Assembly: GCF_900182605.1 (NCBI RefSeq)
Contig: NZ_FXTB01000002.1
Location: forward strand, 372,001 to 436,000
Direction: 5' to 3'
DNA: 64,000 nucleotides
From: Saccharicrinis carchari
GTDB taxonomy: Bacteria; Bacteroidota; Bacteroidia; Bacteroidales; Marinilabiliaceae
Position numbers and translations under genes: made by a program. The notes under the pieces were generated by a model. That model made no database searches, was not told where the DNA came from, and was given only the letters and a program-made list of their open reading frames with translations. Below, piece after piece: positions 46,029 through 55,349 of the stretch (the stretch's first letter is position 1; each line of letters opens with the position of its first letter).

Positions 46029-47003
46029 ATGAATAAATTACTATTTATTTTGGCCTTACTACTGTTGCCTCTTGTACAAAAAGCGCAAACCAAACTGGCG
46101 AGCGGCGATATAGCATTTATAGCCATTAACAGCGATGAGGGCGTGGACGATTTTTCGTTTGTGTTGCTCAGGAATATCAACAGCGGAACTTCCATTTTTT
46201 TTACCGACAATGGATGGACTGCGGCGGGTGCGTTTAATTCGGTTTATACCGAGAGTCATATCACCTGGACAGCATACGAAAAGATGCAGGCAGGAACGGT
46301 AATACAGATTAAAACCTATAACGGCAATAAGCCTGCGTTGGCTTCGGATGGAAAAATAAGCGGCGACAAAATGACGGTTTCGGTGGCGGGGGATCAGATA
46401 TTAGCTTACCAGGGCAACAAAGCCGAACCCCGGTTTATAGCCGCCATCAGTTTTAATCAAAATATTAACACAGAGCCAGGTGATAATTTCGACGGCGATT
46501 CCTATTCCAATTCTACAACGGCCATGCCTCCGGGATTAGCCAAAGGCGTAAGTGCGATACACATCTATTTACCTGAAAAGTATAAGGAAGGGGATAATTC
46601 TATTTACAACTGTTCGGTGGCAAGTGGAGACAAAGAGGAGTTATTATATGCCATCAACAATGTTAATAATTGGGTGCTTGACGATGATGTTGCGTTTAAG
46701 CAGAATCCGTTTCCTTGTGAATTTAAAGTTGAGCTCTCTACGGATATTAAAGAAATCAGGGATGCAAAGTATAAGATTTTTCCGAATCCTGCATCTAATT
46801 ATATTCGAGTGGTTGCAGAGAGTACCCGCGATGCGCGTATTAAGATTATAAACACGGCTGGTATGATGATGGACGCCTATTTTTATCCTGCCTATACGAA
46901 GGAACAAACCTTTAGCATCCATCATTTGCCAAGGGGTATTTATTATGTGAAGATTCGGACGAATGACGAGGAATTTACCACGGTGGTAAGTGTGGTGAAA
47001 TAA
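46029..47003 (+). CDS. Type IX secretion cargo protein (T9SS type A sorting domain)
   Basis: A 324-residue secreted protein: a signal peptide (to about residue 19), an all-beta region (DIAFIAINSDEGVDDFSFVLL, IFFTDNGWTA, LAYQGNKAEPRF), then a linker and a C-terminal T9SS type A sorting domain from about residue 245, beginning YKIFPNPASNYIRV and ending GIYYVKIRTNDEEFTTVVSVVK. Its presence shows the organism uses type IX secretion. It lies 11 nt after the tail-collar protein gene and may be its partner at the surface. The beta region resembles lamin-tail-like or adhesion repeats but I cannot name it. Confidence 0.9.
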   Translation: MNKLLFILALLLLPLVQKAQTKLASGDIAFIAINSDEGVDDFSFVLLRNINSGTSIFFTDNGWTAAGAFNSVYTESHITWTAYEKMQAGTVIQIKTYNGNKPALASDGKISGDKMTVSVAGDQILAYQGNKAEPRFIAAISFNQNINTEPGDNFDGDSYSNSTTAMPPGLAKGVSAIHIYLPEKYKEGDNSIYNCSVASGDKEELLYAINNVNNWVLDDDVAFKQNPFPCEFKVELSTDIKEIRDAKYKIFPNPASNYIRVVAESTRDARIKIINTAGMMMDAYFYPAYTKEQTFSIHHLPRGIYYVKIRTNDEEFTTVVSVVK

Positions 47004-47007
47004 AAAG

Positions 47008-47040
47008 AAAAAGCTGCTGGATTGACAAGCAGCTTTTTTT
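47008..47040. terminator. Terminator after the T9SS cargo gene
   Basis: An 11-bp perfect stem (47008-47018 with 47028-47038) with a 9-nt loop and terminal T-run lies 4 nt after the stop, between convergent genes. A-rich sequence on the left allows use on the minus strand too. Confidence 0.9.
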
Positions 47041-47061
47041 GATGTTGTAAACTATTGTATT

Positions 47062-48012
47062 TTATCTTTTCTTTTTTCTAAGCTGAATAATCTGTCCCTC
47101 ACTTACCGGCTCCCCTTTTTCAATGCGGTTATACCTGTAAAGACGTTTTAATTTTACGCCATATTTTTGTGAGATATAATGCAAGGTTTCGCCAGGTTTT
47201 ACCCGGTGGGTGCGATGTTTACGATGCGCTTTGTTGCGTTTGGGCTGTACGTAAATATATTTGTAATCCTGCAAGCGGGCATTGTCGGGCAGGTCGTTGT
47301 AGCTAGTTAACTCCCAGTTTTTTAAACCAAACTCGTTACTTATCTTCTCAAACGAATCGTCTGGGTGCACACTTACGTATTTAACGCCATTATTGAGTTC
47401 TACCTGATGCGATGAAAAGGCATCAATGGAAAAGTTATCGTTTGCCAGACTCTTCTTACCTGAACTATCGTTTGTTTTGTATTTTTTTACAGAGGTTCCT
47501 CCCTTATCAAAGCGATGCAAATCATTTTCTTCGATAAGGTGTATCAGCCGGTGGGCATATCTTGGATCGGTGGCATACCCGGCTTTTTTCAAACCTTTGG
47601 CCCAACCTTTATAATCAGTGGGTTTTAAATCGAAAAGTGAGGCGTAGCGTTGCTTCCCGGTTAAAAAGCTCGAATGATCGATATACGATTCATATACCGA
47701 TTTATATTTTCTAAAGCACTCGCCTCTATGGTCATCATCGTGATAAACCTTTTTGCCCCTCCAGTCGTTGTGGCACTTGATACCAAAATGATTATTCGAT
47801 TTACGCGCCAAAACAGAGTTGCCGTTGCCCGACTCCAGCATTCCCTGCGCCAGTTTAATGCTGGCAGGTATGCCTACCCGGTTCATTTCGTTAATGGCTA
47901 GTTTATGGTATTTTTCGATATACAAGCTCCTGGTCATAACGCCTTGCGCCGAAACTATAACTGAGGCAGATAAAACAACGAAAAAAAATGATAAACGAAG
48001 TGTACTTCTCAT
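47062..48012 (-). CDS. Exported glucosaminidase with LysM domain
   Basis: A 316-residue peptidoglycan hydrolase. The signal peptide ends near VSAQ (about residue 22). The glucosaminidase domain (about 40-165) shows GIPASIKLAQGMLESGNGNS with the presumed catalytic Glu, followed by NNHFGIKCH and YATDPRYAHRLI. A C-terminal LysM (about 270-315) reads HRVKPGETLHYISQKYGVKL. The ATG at 48012 starts the signal peptide; a TTG 30 nt upstream is in the leader. It is convergent with the T9SS gene and divergent from cdd. Confidence 0.92.
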   Translation of the reverse strand: MRSTLRLSFFFVVLSASVIVSAQGVMTRSLYIEKYHKLAINEMNRVGIPASIKLAQGMLESGNGNSVLARKSNNHFGIKCHNDWRGKKVYHDDDHRGECFRKYKSVYESYIDHSSFLTGKQRYASLFDLKPTDYKGWAKGLKKAGYATDPRYAHRLIHLIEENDLHRFDKGGTSVKKYKTNDSSGKKSLANDNFSIDAFSSHQVELNNGVKYVSVHPDDSFEKISNEFGLKNWELTSYNDLPDNARLQDYKYIYVQPKRNKAHRKHRTHRVKPGETLHYISQKYGVKLKRLYRYNRIEKGEPVSEGQIIQLRKKKR

Positions 48013-48039
48013 GTAAATGATGTTTTTTTGGAACTCGGG

Positions 48040-48071
48040 CAAATATAAACAATTTTATTAGCCGATAGCAA
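48040..48071 (-). promoter_or_regulatory. Promoter of the glucosaminidase gene
   Basis: On the minus strand TTG at 48071-48069, a 21-nt spacer and TATATTTG at 48047-48040 match the Bacteroidota consensus. The start codon follows about 28 nt after the -7 box. Confidence 0.65.
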
Positions 48072-48160
48072 TTGCTTTTTTCGATATGTTGGCTATCTTA
48101 AACAACCAGAACAGGGAATCAATCTTACAAACGTTTTTTCAATATTATTATTATGAGCTT

Positions 48161-48643
48161 ATGAATTTGTTAAAAATAACTACTCACATAAAACGATACG
48201 ATAATAGGGATGAGCTGACAACTGACGAAACAACATTGTTAAAAAAAGCACGTGAAGCAGCGCTGAAATCCTACTCGCCCTATTCCGGTTTTAAAGTGGG
48301 GGCTGCGGTTTTACTGCAAAATGGAGAAATTGTTACAGGTAATAACCAGGAGAATGCGGCCTACCCTTCAGGTCTCTGTGCAGAGCGTACGGCTATATTT
48401 TGGGCTAACTCACAGTACCCCGATGTGGCGGTAACAAAAATTGCTGTCACCGCGCTAAAAGGAGGTAAAATAGTTGCTAAACCCGTTGCCCCCTGCGGAT
48501 CGTGCCGCCAGGTAATGATTGAAACTGAAACCCGTTTTAAAACACCCGTAAAAACAATAATAGACAGCAGTAGTGAGGTGTGGGTAATAGATAAAGCAAG
48601 TGATTTGTTGCCCTTATTTTTTAATGAAAAGGATTTGGGATAG
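48161..48643 (+). CDS. cdd: Cytidine deaminase
   Basis: A 160-residue tetrameric-type cytidine deaminase, which converts cytidine to uridine for salvage. YSPYSGFKVGAAVLL, the zinc/catalytic motif CAERTAIF and PCGSCRQVM give the three Cys ligands and catalytic Glu. The ATG at 48161 is used; earlier in-frame codons add 25 non-conserved residues. The N-terminal 25 residues are longer than in B. subtilis Cdd. It is divergent from the glucosaminidase gene. Confidence 0.93.
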   Translation: MNLLKITTHIKRYDNRDELTTDETTLLKKAREAALKSYSPYSGFKVGAAVLLQNGEIVTGNNQENAAYPSGLCAERTAIFWANSQYPDVAVTKIAVTALKGGKIVAKPVAPCGSCRQVMIETETRFKTPVKTIIDSSSEVWVIDKASDLLPLFFNEKDLG

Positions 48644-48727
48644 CTGGTGGCAATTGCTTAGTGGCGTTTGCGGATAGCAGCAATCCCCAACCCAATCAAG
48701 CCCCATCATCGCATCTGTGGCACAGTA

Positions 48728-48753
48728 CTTCCCCTCTTCCAAAATAGGGGAGG
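48728..48753. repeat. GC-rich hairpin, REP-like
   Basis: CTTCCCCT at 48728-48735 pairs with AGGGGAGG at 48746-48753 around a 10-nt loop. It lies in the 266-nt convergent gap between cdd and the pseudouridine synthase and resembles the hairpins near 23.9 kb and 42.3 kb. There is no T-run. Confidence 0.45.
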
Positions 48754-48909
48754 GAAGGGCTGTTACTTGAGATGCCTGTTTATGAATGTATATTATATGC
48801 GTCTCGCCAGATTATCATAAGCTAACAGCAGAAGTTGACTGGATGGTAAAAAAAATAATAGATTAATCCATCAGTCACAATCGAACTGCAATCCGCAAAC
48901 GGCTATCAG

Positions 48910-49587
48910 CTAAAAAACATTCTCAAACTCACGCCATAAATTATCCTCTTTCGGAACAGGAGCGGTAATAACAATATGCGCTTTGGTTACAGGATGCTGA
49001 AACTCTATTTTACGAGCATGAAGATTAATACCCCCAGCCTTATTCGATCGGGCAGCACCATATTTTAAATCGCCCCGTATTGGGCAACCTATTTTGGCCA
49101 GCTGAGCACGTATCTGATGATGACGACCGGTTTCCAAATCAACTTCGAGCAAATGGTAATTGGCTGAACTGGAAATTAGTTTATAATTTAAAATCGCTTC
49201 TTTTGATTTTTTTCGTGGTTTATTGTAAGCGCTAGAACGATTTTTTTCCTCATTTTTTATCATATGATGAACGAGTCGTCCCGAATCGCTTTCGGGGAGG
49301 TCTTTCACCACTGCCCAATACGTTTTTTTAATTAGGCGTTCTAAAAACATTTTGCTCAGGCGTGTAGCGGCTTTGCTTGTACGTGCAAAAAGAATCACAC
49401 CGCTCACCGGCCTGTCAATGCGGTGAACAACCCCCAGGTAAACATCGCCCGGCTTGTTGTATTTTTTTTTGATGTATGCTTTTACTTTATCAGATAAAGC
49501 GTCGTCGCCTGTTTTATCGCCCTGCACTATCTCGTCGTTTGCCTTGTTAATGGCAATGATATGATTGTCTTCAAAAAGTATATCCAT
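48910..49587 (-). CDS. RluA-family RNA pseudouridine synthase
   Basis: A 225-residue pseudouridine synthase. VHRIDRPVSGVILFART near residue 58 carries the catalytic Asp in the HRID motif; LLEVDLETGRHHQIRAQLAKIGCPIRGD near 145 and the C-terminal HARKIEFQHPVTK are family motifs. There is no S4 domain, so it is the short RluA/RluC-like form; the RNA target cannot be told. The ATG at 49587 is chosen over the in-frame TTG 9 nt upstream. Confidence 0.93.
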   Translation of the reverse strand: MDILFEDNHIIAINKANDEIVQGDKTGDDALSDKVKAYIKKKYNKPGDVYLGVVHRIDRPVSGVILFARTSKAATRLSKMFLERLIKKTYWAVVKDLPESDSGRLVHHMIKNEEKNRSSAYNKPRKKSKEAILNYKLISSSANYHLLEVDLETGRHHQIRAQLAKIGCPIRGDLKYGAARSNKAGGINLHARKIEFQHPVTKAHIVITAPVPKEDNLWREFENVF

Positions 49588-49726
49588 TTTTTTCAACGGT
49601 CTGTTTAGATGTGAAAAATTGAGTGAAACCCAACTTTTCAGTATTTAGCCTTTATTTTCGGCAAAGTTAATCAAATTATTCCTCAATCACTTTGCATTTC
49701 AATAAGTGAGAAAAAGAACCACGAAA

Positions 49727-49734
49727 TAACTTTG
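49727..49734 (+). promoter_or_regulatory. -7 box of the exported peroxiredoxin gene
   Basis: TAACTTTG, a perfect Bacteroidota -7 match, lies 52 nt before the ATG. A -33 TTG at the usual spacing is not evident. Confidence 0.45.
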
Positions 49735-49785
49735 TCAGGTTTTGATTGTTATACCACCATACTATACAATCAAAACTTTTATACC

Positions 49786-50367
49786 ATGAAGAGTACAATG
49801 TTTATAGCACTATTGCTGATCGTGTTTTTATCAGCCCATGCACAGCAGGCCATACCAATTGGTAGCAAGGCTCCGGTATTTAAAGCCCTTACTGCACAAG
49901 GAAAAACGATAGACTTGTCCGAAGTCAGCAAACAAAAGCAGGTTGTTCTGATGTTCTACCGTGGCCAATGGTGTCCCTATTGCAACAAACAAATGAGTGA
50001 ATTGGAGGACTCCCTGCAATATATTCACGATTTAGGTGCAATGGTTATTGCTATCACCCCCGAAAAACCAACGGAAATTGCCAAGATGGTTGAAAAATCC
50101 GGCGCATCCTTCGATATTATTTACGACCAGAACCATAAAATTATGGATAGGTATAACGTAACGTTTAGCCTGTCTGAAGAGGTAAATGCCAAGTATAAAG
50201 GTTGGGGAATTGATATCAATAAAGCCAGCGGAAACGATGATTATGCCCTGCCTGTTCCAGCAACTTATATCATTGATAAAAACGGTACTATTAAAGGAGC
50301 TTTTTTTAACGAAGATTATAAAAAAAGAATGTATGTTGCCCATATTTTGAAGGTGTTGAAGCAATAA
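49786..50367 (+). CDS. Exported peroxiredoxin-like protein (AhpC/TSA fold)
   Basis: A 193-residue thioredoxin-fold protein with a signal peptide (LSAHAQ, cleavage near residue 20). The active site FYRGQWCPYCNKQM has a CxxC-like pair at the position of the peroxidatic Cys, typical of peroxiredoxin-like (redoxin) proteins; VIAITPEKP and FSLSEEV fit the same family. It would act in the periplasm on peroxides or thiols. The ATG at 49786 starts the signal peptide; the longer frame from 49732 lacks one. Confidence 0.9.
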   Translation: MKSTMFIALLLIVFLSAHAQQAIPIGSKAPVFKALTAQGKTIDLSEVSKQKQVVLMFYRGQWCPYCNKQMSELEDSLQYIHDLGAMVIAITPEKPTEIAKMVEKSGASFDIIYDQNHKIMDRYNVTFSLSEEVNAKYKGWGIDINKASGNDDYALPVPATYIIDKNGTIKGAFFNEDYKKRMYVAHILKVLKQ

Positions 50368-50474
50368 TTATTGTTCCCCCATAAACTCAAAAATAAGTTT
50401 TTTGGAACTTTTTACTGTATCCCATTAATTCGGGGAGCCATGCATAGGGTGTCTTTAAGTTTAACTTCCAATTG

Positions 50475-50747
50475 TTATAGGAATATGGCATCCAACTTTG
50501 GTTTGGCTTTTATTGATGTAACTTTGCCCGTTTTTGACATCATCAACACTACGGTAAGGATTGACTTTTCACTTTTGGGTAGCCTGGGGTACCTGAGGCT
50601 ACGCTCTATGTTACGTGCCAGCTTTTTTGCTCTACCCTGTTGGCTGGTAGCCAGGGTGTTGTGCTTATGTTCCATCATCTTTGAACCTGCTCCGGTTACA
50701 TTGATTTTTCTTGCGCCCTCCTTGTTGGTTTGGAATACATGGGCCAT
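50475..50747 (-). pseudogene. Remnant resembling a TonB-family C-terminal domain
   Basis: A 90-residue open frame with LARNIERSLRYPRLPKSEKS and VLMMSKTGKVTSIKAK near its end, which resembles the (R/N)YP...VxxxGKVxxIKV pattern of TonB C-terminal domains. Upstream in the same frame, past a stop, are Gly/Ser-rich codons (SGSGAQFTGSG) like the linkers of such proteins. No start, export signal or complete domain is present, so I read it as a decayed gene; the assignment is tentative. Confidence 0.35.
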
Positions 50748-50878
50748 TACTGCACTTCACCCGGAGCCAGTGAATTGGGCTCCAGAGCCAGATTGCCCAA
50801 TGCTATCGTTTGTTGCCACAGCTATTATTTTTGGTTGCTACATATAACCACGGCTTAAATTTTTTTATCTGTTTCGTT

Positions 50879-51203
50879 TTAAAACAGCTGCGATATGCGC
50901 AAAATTTGAATCACTGCATTTTGTACCCTATCCTTGCCCTTTAGGTACTTTAAACATACCTCAAGCACAAAATCCATGTTGCGTCCGTACAGATCGCCCA
51001 TGGTATCCAGTTAGTAGCTGTCTGTGTATTTTTTTTAGTAATTCTTTATTTGAGGTAGTTTTGTTTTTGTAAAAAACAGATTGCACGTAAAATAGGGTTT
51101 TCTTGACTATATAAGTATAAAACCATTCCGGGCTTTTAGCGATAAACTGTATAATTGAGATAAGGTTTTTGCTTTCACAAATTCGCAGCTTATAAAAGGA
51201 CAT
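50879..51203 (-). pseudogene. Frameshifted, truncated ECF sigma factor-like remnant
   Basis: Reading the minus strand, the first frame gives NKELLKKIHRQ, like an ECF sigma N-terminus; after a change of frame near 51003-51015 the second frame gives DLYGRNMDFVLEVCLKYLKG and then KDRVQNAVIQIL, matching the helices of sigma-70 region 2 in Bacteroidota ECF factors. It stops at 50879 with no region 4. Together with the TonB-like remnant it suggests a lost regulatory operon. Moderate to low confidence. Confidence 0.4.
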
Positions 51204-51319
51204 GTAACTCTCTTATTTTGTATAGCATCAAACAAATTAAATTATTTAGCTGATAATGAATACGCTTGTACAGGCTGTTATTTAGAACAGCTTAATTTTA
51301 TTTAATCTAAATAGTTTAT

Positions 51320-51327
51320 TAATTTTG
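51320..51327 (+). promoter_or_regulatory. suf operon -7 box
   Basis: TAATTTTG fits TAnnTTTG and lies 100 nt before sufB, giving a leader of about 94 nt. The -33 element is weak. No Rrf2/IscR gene is nearby. Confidence 0.5.
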
Positions 51328-51426
51328 CAGGCTCAATAAGCTGTTATCGTATTTTTTTACCGGTAACAAAATCAATGAACCTTAATGATTATCACTTGTT
51401 AGGGGGGTAAACACTTAGAGTAAATT

Positions 51427-52875
51427 ATGGCACACGATAAAGATCAAATATTAGAAGAGGTTACAGCCAACGAATATAAATATGGTTTCACAACCGACAT
51501 TGAAACGGATACCATACCCAAAGGTTTGAATGAGGATGTGGTGCGCATCATATCGGCCAAAAAAAATGAGCCGGAATGGATGTTGGAATACAGACTGACA
51601 GCCTTTGCGCATTGGAAAACAATGGAGCATCCTAATTGGGCAAAGCTTAATATACCTGAAATAGATTTTCAGGATATAATATATTACGCTGCCCCAAAGC
51701 AAAAGCCTAAACTGGATAGCATGGACCAAGTGGATCCGGAATTAAGAGCCACTTTCGAAAAATTGGGCATACCACTAAATGAGCAAAAAGTACTCGCAGG
51801 GGTTGCCGTTGATGCGGTAATGGATAGTGTTTCTGTAACTACAACTTTTAAAGAAACATTAGCCGAAAAAGGAATTATATTCTGCAGTTTTAGTGAGGCT
51901 GTGCAGGAATACCCGGATTTGGTAAAAAAATATATGGGTACAGTAGTACCTTATACCGATAATTTTTTCGCGGCCCTTAATAATGCGGTATTTAGCGATG
52001 GCTCATTTGCGTATATTCCCAAAGGGGTACGCTGCCCTATTGAATTATCTACTTATTTTAGGATAAACGCCATGAATACCGGGCAATTTGAACGTACCCT
52101 GATAGTGGCCGAAGAAGATAGCTATGTGAGCTACCTCGAAGGATGTACAGCTCCGCAGCGCGATGAAAATCAACTCCACGCTGCTATTGTGGAGATAGTG
52201 GCCATGCAACGTGCCGAAGTAAAGTATTCGACAGTACAAAATTGGTATCCGGGCGATAAAGATGGTAAGGGGGGCATTTACAATTTTGTCACTAAACGCG
52301 CCTTGTGTAAAGGAGATTATTCAAAAGTATTGTGGACACAGGTTGAAACCGGATCGGCCATTACATGGAAATACCCAAGCTGTATTTTACTGGGCGATCA
52401 CTCCGAAGGGAAGTTTTATTCGGTGGCGGTAACCAACAATCATCAGCAAGCCGATACGGGAACTAAGATGATTCATGTGGGTAAAAATACACGCAGTTTA
52501 ATTGTGTCTAAGGGTGTGTCTGCCGGGAAAAGCCAAAATAGCTATCGTGGTTTGGTAAGAGTAAATAAAAGGGCAGAGAATGCACGTAACTTTTCGCAAT
52601 GCGATTCCTTGCTCATGGGCGATAAATGCGGTGCGCACACCTTTCCGTATCTCGAAATTAATAATAGCACGGCGGTAGTGGAGCACGAAGCCACCACCTC
52701 AAAAATTGGTGAAGATCAAATATTTTATTGCAATACCAGGGGACTATCTACCGAACAGGCAGTAGGATTAATCGTTAACGGGTATGTTAAAGAGGTGATT
52801 AACCAATTACCCATGGAGTTTGCCGTGGAGGCGCAAAAGTTATTGCAAATAAGTTTAGAGGGAAGTGTCGGTTAA
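51427..52875 (+). CDS. sufB: Fe-S cluster assembly scaffold SufB
   Basis: A 482-residue SufB, the scaffold subunit of the SufBCD complex. [53 protein letters not shown] and the C-terminal [36 protein letters not shown] are highly conserved SufB/SufD core motifs. Length is normal. It is the first gene of the operon and is followed by sufC after about 210 nt. Confidence 0.97.
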   Translation: MAHDKDQILEEVTANEYKYGFTTDIETDTIPKGLNEDVVRIISAKKNEPEWMLEYRLTAFAHWKTMEHPNWAKLNIPEIDFQDIIYYAAPKQKPKLDSMDQVDPELRATFEKLGIPLNEQKVLAGVAVDAVMDSVSVTTTFKETLAEKGIIFCSFSEAVQEYPDLVKKYMGTVVPYTDNFFAALNNAVFSDGSFAYIPKGVRCPIELSTYFRINAMNTGQFERTLIVAEEDSYVSYLEGCTAPQRDENQLHAAIVEIVAMQRAEVKYSTVQNWYPGDKDGKGGIYNFVTKRALCKGDYSKVLWTQVETGSAITWKYPSCILLGDHSEGKFYSVAVTNNHQQADTGTKMIHVGKNTRSLIVSKGVSAGKSQNSYRGLVRVNKRAENARNFSQCDSLLMGDKCGAHTFPYLEINNSTAVVEHEATTSKIGEDQIFYCNTRGLSTEQAVGLIVNGYVKEVINQLPMEFAVEAQKLLQISLEGSVG

Positions 52876-52891
52876 TTCACTAACAAAAAAG

Positions 52892-52922
52892 GCTATGCCT
52901 ACTCTTTATAGATTAGGATAGC
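52892..52922 (+). other. Hairpin in the sufB-sufC spacer
   Basis: GCTAT(G)CCTA pairs with TAGGATAGC as a 9-bp bulged stem shortly after the sufB stop, without a T-run. It could mark processing or mild attenuation between sufB and sufC; weak evidence. Confidence 0.3.
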
Positions 52923-53084
52923 GCAATTGCTTCTTTCTAATAATCTTAATTTATGTAATTATAATCAATCAAATAATAGCGAATAGCAAACATCCTGACA
53001 AGCCCTGTTTATAACTGACGACTTACATCGTAACCTACAGGTTTTATCATGATATATAATACGCGATACTAATAAATTAAACAA

Positions 53085-53837
53085 ATGCTGGAAATACAAA
53101 ATTTACACGCCAAAATAGATAATAAAGAAATATTAAGGGGAATCAACTTAACGGTTAAGCCGGGTGAGATTCATGCCATCATGGGGCCCAACGGATCAGG
53201 TAAAAGTACCTTGGCATCCGTTTTGGCAGGTAGTGAGGTTTTTGAGGTGTCGGATGGATCGGCCGCTTTTTATGGTAAAGACCTTTTGGATATGGCGCCG
53301 GAAGACAGAGCCCGCGAGGGTTTGTTTTACAGCTTTCAGTACCCTGTTGAGATACCGGGCGTGAGCATGGTTAACTTCATGCGTACCTCCGTCAACGAGC
53401 ACCGCAAATACAATAACTTAAAACCCTATACGGCCAGCGAGTTTTTAAAACTCATGCGCGAAAAAAAGAAACTGGTGGAGATAGATTCAAACCTGACCAA
53501 CCGATCGGTTAACGAAGGATTTTCGGGTGGAGAGAAAAAGAAAAATGAGATTTTTCAGATGGCCATGCTGCAACCCAAAGTAGCCATATTGGACGAAACA
53601 GATTCAGGATTGGATATCGATGCTTTGCGTATAGTGGCCAATGGAGTAAATAAACTAAAATCGAAGGATACAGCCACCATTATCATCACCCATTATCAGC
53701 GACTGCTCGATTATATAGTTCCTGATCATGTGCATGTACTGCACAACGGTAGAATCGTTAAATCGGCAGGTAAAGAATTGGCTTTGGAACTGGAAGAGAA
53801 GGGTTACGAATGGATCAAAAAAGAGTTTGAAGATTAA
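53085..53837 (+). CDS. sufC: Fe-S cluster assembly ATPase SufC
   Basis: A 250-residue ABC-type ATPase of the SufBCD complex. Walker A is GPNGSGKSTLA near residue 34, the signature motif is EGFSGGEKKKNE near 144, and Walker B AILDETDSGLDIDAL near 168. The ETDSGLDID wording and the EKKKNE signature are SufC-specific. It follows sufB and precedes sufD. Confidence 0.97.
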   Translation: MLEIQNLHAKIDNKEILRGINLTVKPGEIHAIMGPNGSGKSTLASVLAGSEVFEVSDGSAAFYGKDLLDMAPEDRAREGLFYSFQYPVEIPGVSMVNFMRTSVNEHRKYNNLKPYTASEFLKLMREKKKLVEIDSNLTNRSVNEGFSGGEKKKNEIFQMAMLQPKVAILDETDSGLDIDALRIVANGVNKLKSKDTATIIITHYQRLLDYIVPDHVHVLHNGRIVKSAGKELALELEEKGYEWIKKEFED

Positions 53838-53921
53838 GGGTATTTCAATAAGGGTGAGCGATGCGCTGCATCCTGTTTGACAGGGCTTTACGTTTTCAGA
53901 AAATCAAAAAAAAGTTTTACA

Positions 53922-55328
53922 ATGAGCATGGTGGGTACAGATATAAAATCAGATACAAAATCAGAAGTAAAGTATACGACGCTTTTTTCTGATAATAGGG
54001 AGGTGCTGGACAGTCAGGTCTCCGATACTATCGCTTCGCAACGCGATGAATCAATTCATTTATTCCAGAAGCAAGGAATTCCAACAAAAAAAGTGGAGAA
54101 TTATAAATATACCAATATGCTCCCTCTTTTTGACGATAATTACACCTTCGATTTTGAGCATATCGTGTTCAAACAGGATCTCTCCCAAATTTTCAGATGC
54201 GATATTCACGACCTGGAAGCCACAACAGTTTACCTGGTCAACGGGTGGTATTATCGCCAAAACCAACTCCCAACTATGCTGCCCGAGGGTGTTTTGATGG
54301 GTAGCCTGGCAGAATATTCTAAATCTCATCCCGAAATTTTTGAGGCACATTACAACCAATACGCCAAAAACGAAGAGGACAGTCTGGTGGCCCTGAACAC
54401 CTCTTTTGCCCAGGACGGATTTTTTATTTACATCCCCAAAGGTACGGTGATCGAAAAACCCATACAAATTGTTAATATCATGCATTCCGATGCTGATTTA
54501 ATGGCCTTTCCTCGTAATTTGGTTATTCTGGAAGAGAATGCGCAAGCAAAAATTTTGATGTGTGAGCATACGGCTGCCGATTACAAATATTTACTTTCGG
54601 GAGTTACGGAAGTTTTTGTTGATAAAAATGCCGTTTTCGACATTTACAATATACAAAACCAACACAACCTTACCACAAACATATCGTCAATTTTTATTAA
54701 GCAAAAGCAACACTCCAGTGTTTTAACCCATAATCTCACATTGCATACAGGGGTTACACGTAATAACATCCATGTTCACATGGACGATGAACATTGCGAA
54801 GCGTATGTTTATGGATTATATATATCCGATAAAAACCAGCATGTCGATAACTTTTCATATATCGACCACGCCAAACCCAATTGTTATAGCGAAGAGTTAT
54901 TTAAAGGGGTGCTGGACGATTCTGCCTCAGCCGCGTTTGCCGGAAAAATAATGGTGCGTCCGGATGCACAAAAAACAAACGCTTTCCAGCGTAACGATAA
55001 CTTGTTGCTTACGGATACCGCTAAAATGAATACCAAGCCCATGTTGGAGATTTATGCCGACGACGTAAAGTGTTCGCATGGTGCTACGGTGGGGCAACTG
55101 GATAATAATGCCCTGTTTTATCTTCGCTCAAGAGGGATTGGTAGCGAAGAAGCGCGTATCCTGCTCATGTATGCCTTTGCGTACGAGGCGTTGGAAAAAG
55201 TAAGGGTGGTAGCGGTTCGCGACCAGATTAAAAATTTGGTGGAAGCGGTGTTTAGAGGGGAGTTAAACAAATGCGACTCCTGTGTTTTGTGCGATAAAGA
55301 AGCCGAGCCGGGATATTCCTGCATATAA
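53922..55328 (+). CDS. sufD: Fe-S cluster assembly protein SufD
   Basis: A 468-residue SufD, partner of SufB. An N-terminal helical part (QVSDTIASQRDESIHLFQKQGIPTKKVENYKYTN-type region, residues 30-70) is followed by the beta-helix core with GVTRNNIHVHMDDEHCEAYVYGLY, AFAGKIMVRPDAQKTNAFQRNDNLLL and CSHGATVGQLDNNALFYLRSRGI. The ATG at 53922 is used; an upstream ATG in the same frame adds 15 residues. It ends 21 nt before sufS. Confidence 0.95.
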   Translation: MSMVGTDIKSDTKSEVKYTTLFSDNREVLDSQVSDTIASQRDESIHLFQKQGIPTKKVENYKYTNMLPLFDDNYTFDFEHIVFKQDLSQIFRCDIHDLEATTVYLVNGWYYRQNQLPTMLPEGVLMGSLAEYSKSHPEIFEAHYNQYAKNEEDSLVALNTSFAQDGFFIYIPKGTVIEKPIQIVNIMHSDADLMAFPRNLVILEENAQAKILMCEHTAADYKYLLSGVTEVFVDKNAVFDIYNIQNQHNLTTNISSIFIKQKQHSSVLTHNLTLHTGVTRNNIHVHMDDEHCEAYVYGLYISDKNQHVDNFSYIDHAKPNCYSEELFKGVLDDSASAAFAGKIMVRPDAQKTNAFQRNDNLLLTDTAKMNTKPMLEIYADDVKCSHGATVGQLDNNALFYLRSRGIGSEEARILLMYAFAYEALEKVRVVAVRDQIKNLVEAVFRGELNKCDSCVLCDKEAEPGYSCI

Positions 55329-55349
55329 CTAGATTCATAATTTAGATAA

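Larger units (their letters stand above)
50368..51426. other. About 1 kb without an intact gene
   Basis: No convincing full gene on either strand. The minus strand carries the two remnants listed separately (a TonB-like fragment and a sigma-factor fragment). The right end contains the predicted suf promoter. The 158-codon plus-strand frame at 50371-50847 lies opposite the remnant and has no signs of coding. Confidence 0.6.

Noticed and set aside
45433-47003. Prophage suggested by the tail-collar domain
   Set aside because: No terminase, capsid, integrase, portal or lysis genes nearby, and the protein carries a signal peptide.
50371-50847. A 158-codon plus-strand frame after the peroxiredoxin gene
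   Set aside because: It lies opposite a minus-strand remnant, is rich in Cys, Leu and Pro without domain pattern, and has no promoter or start context; probably a shadow.
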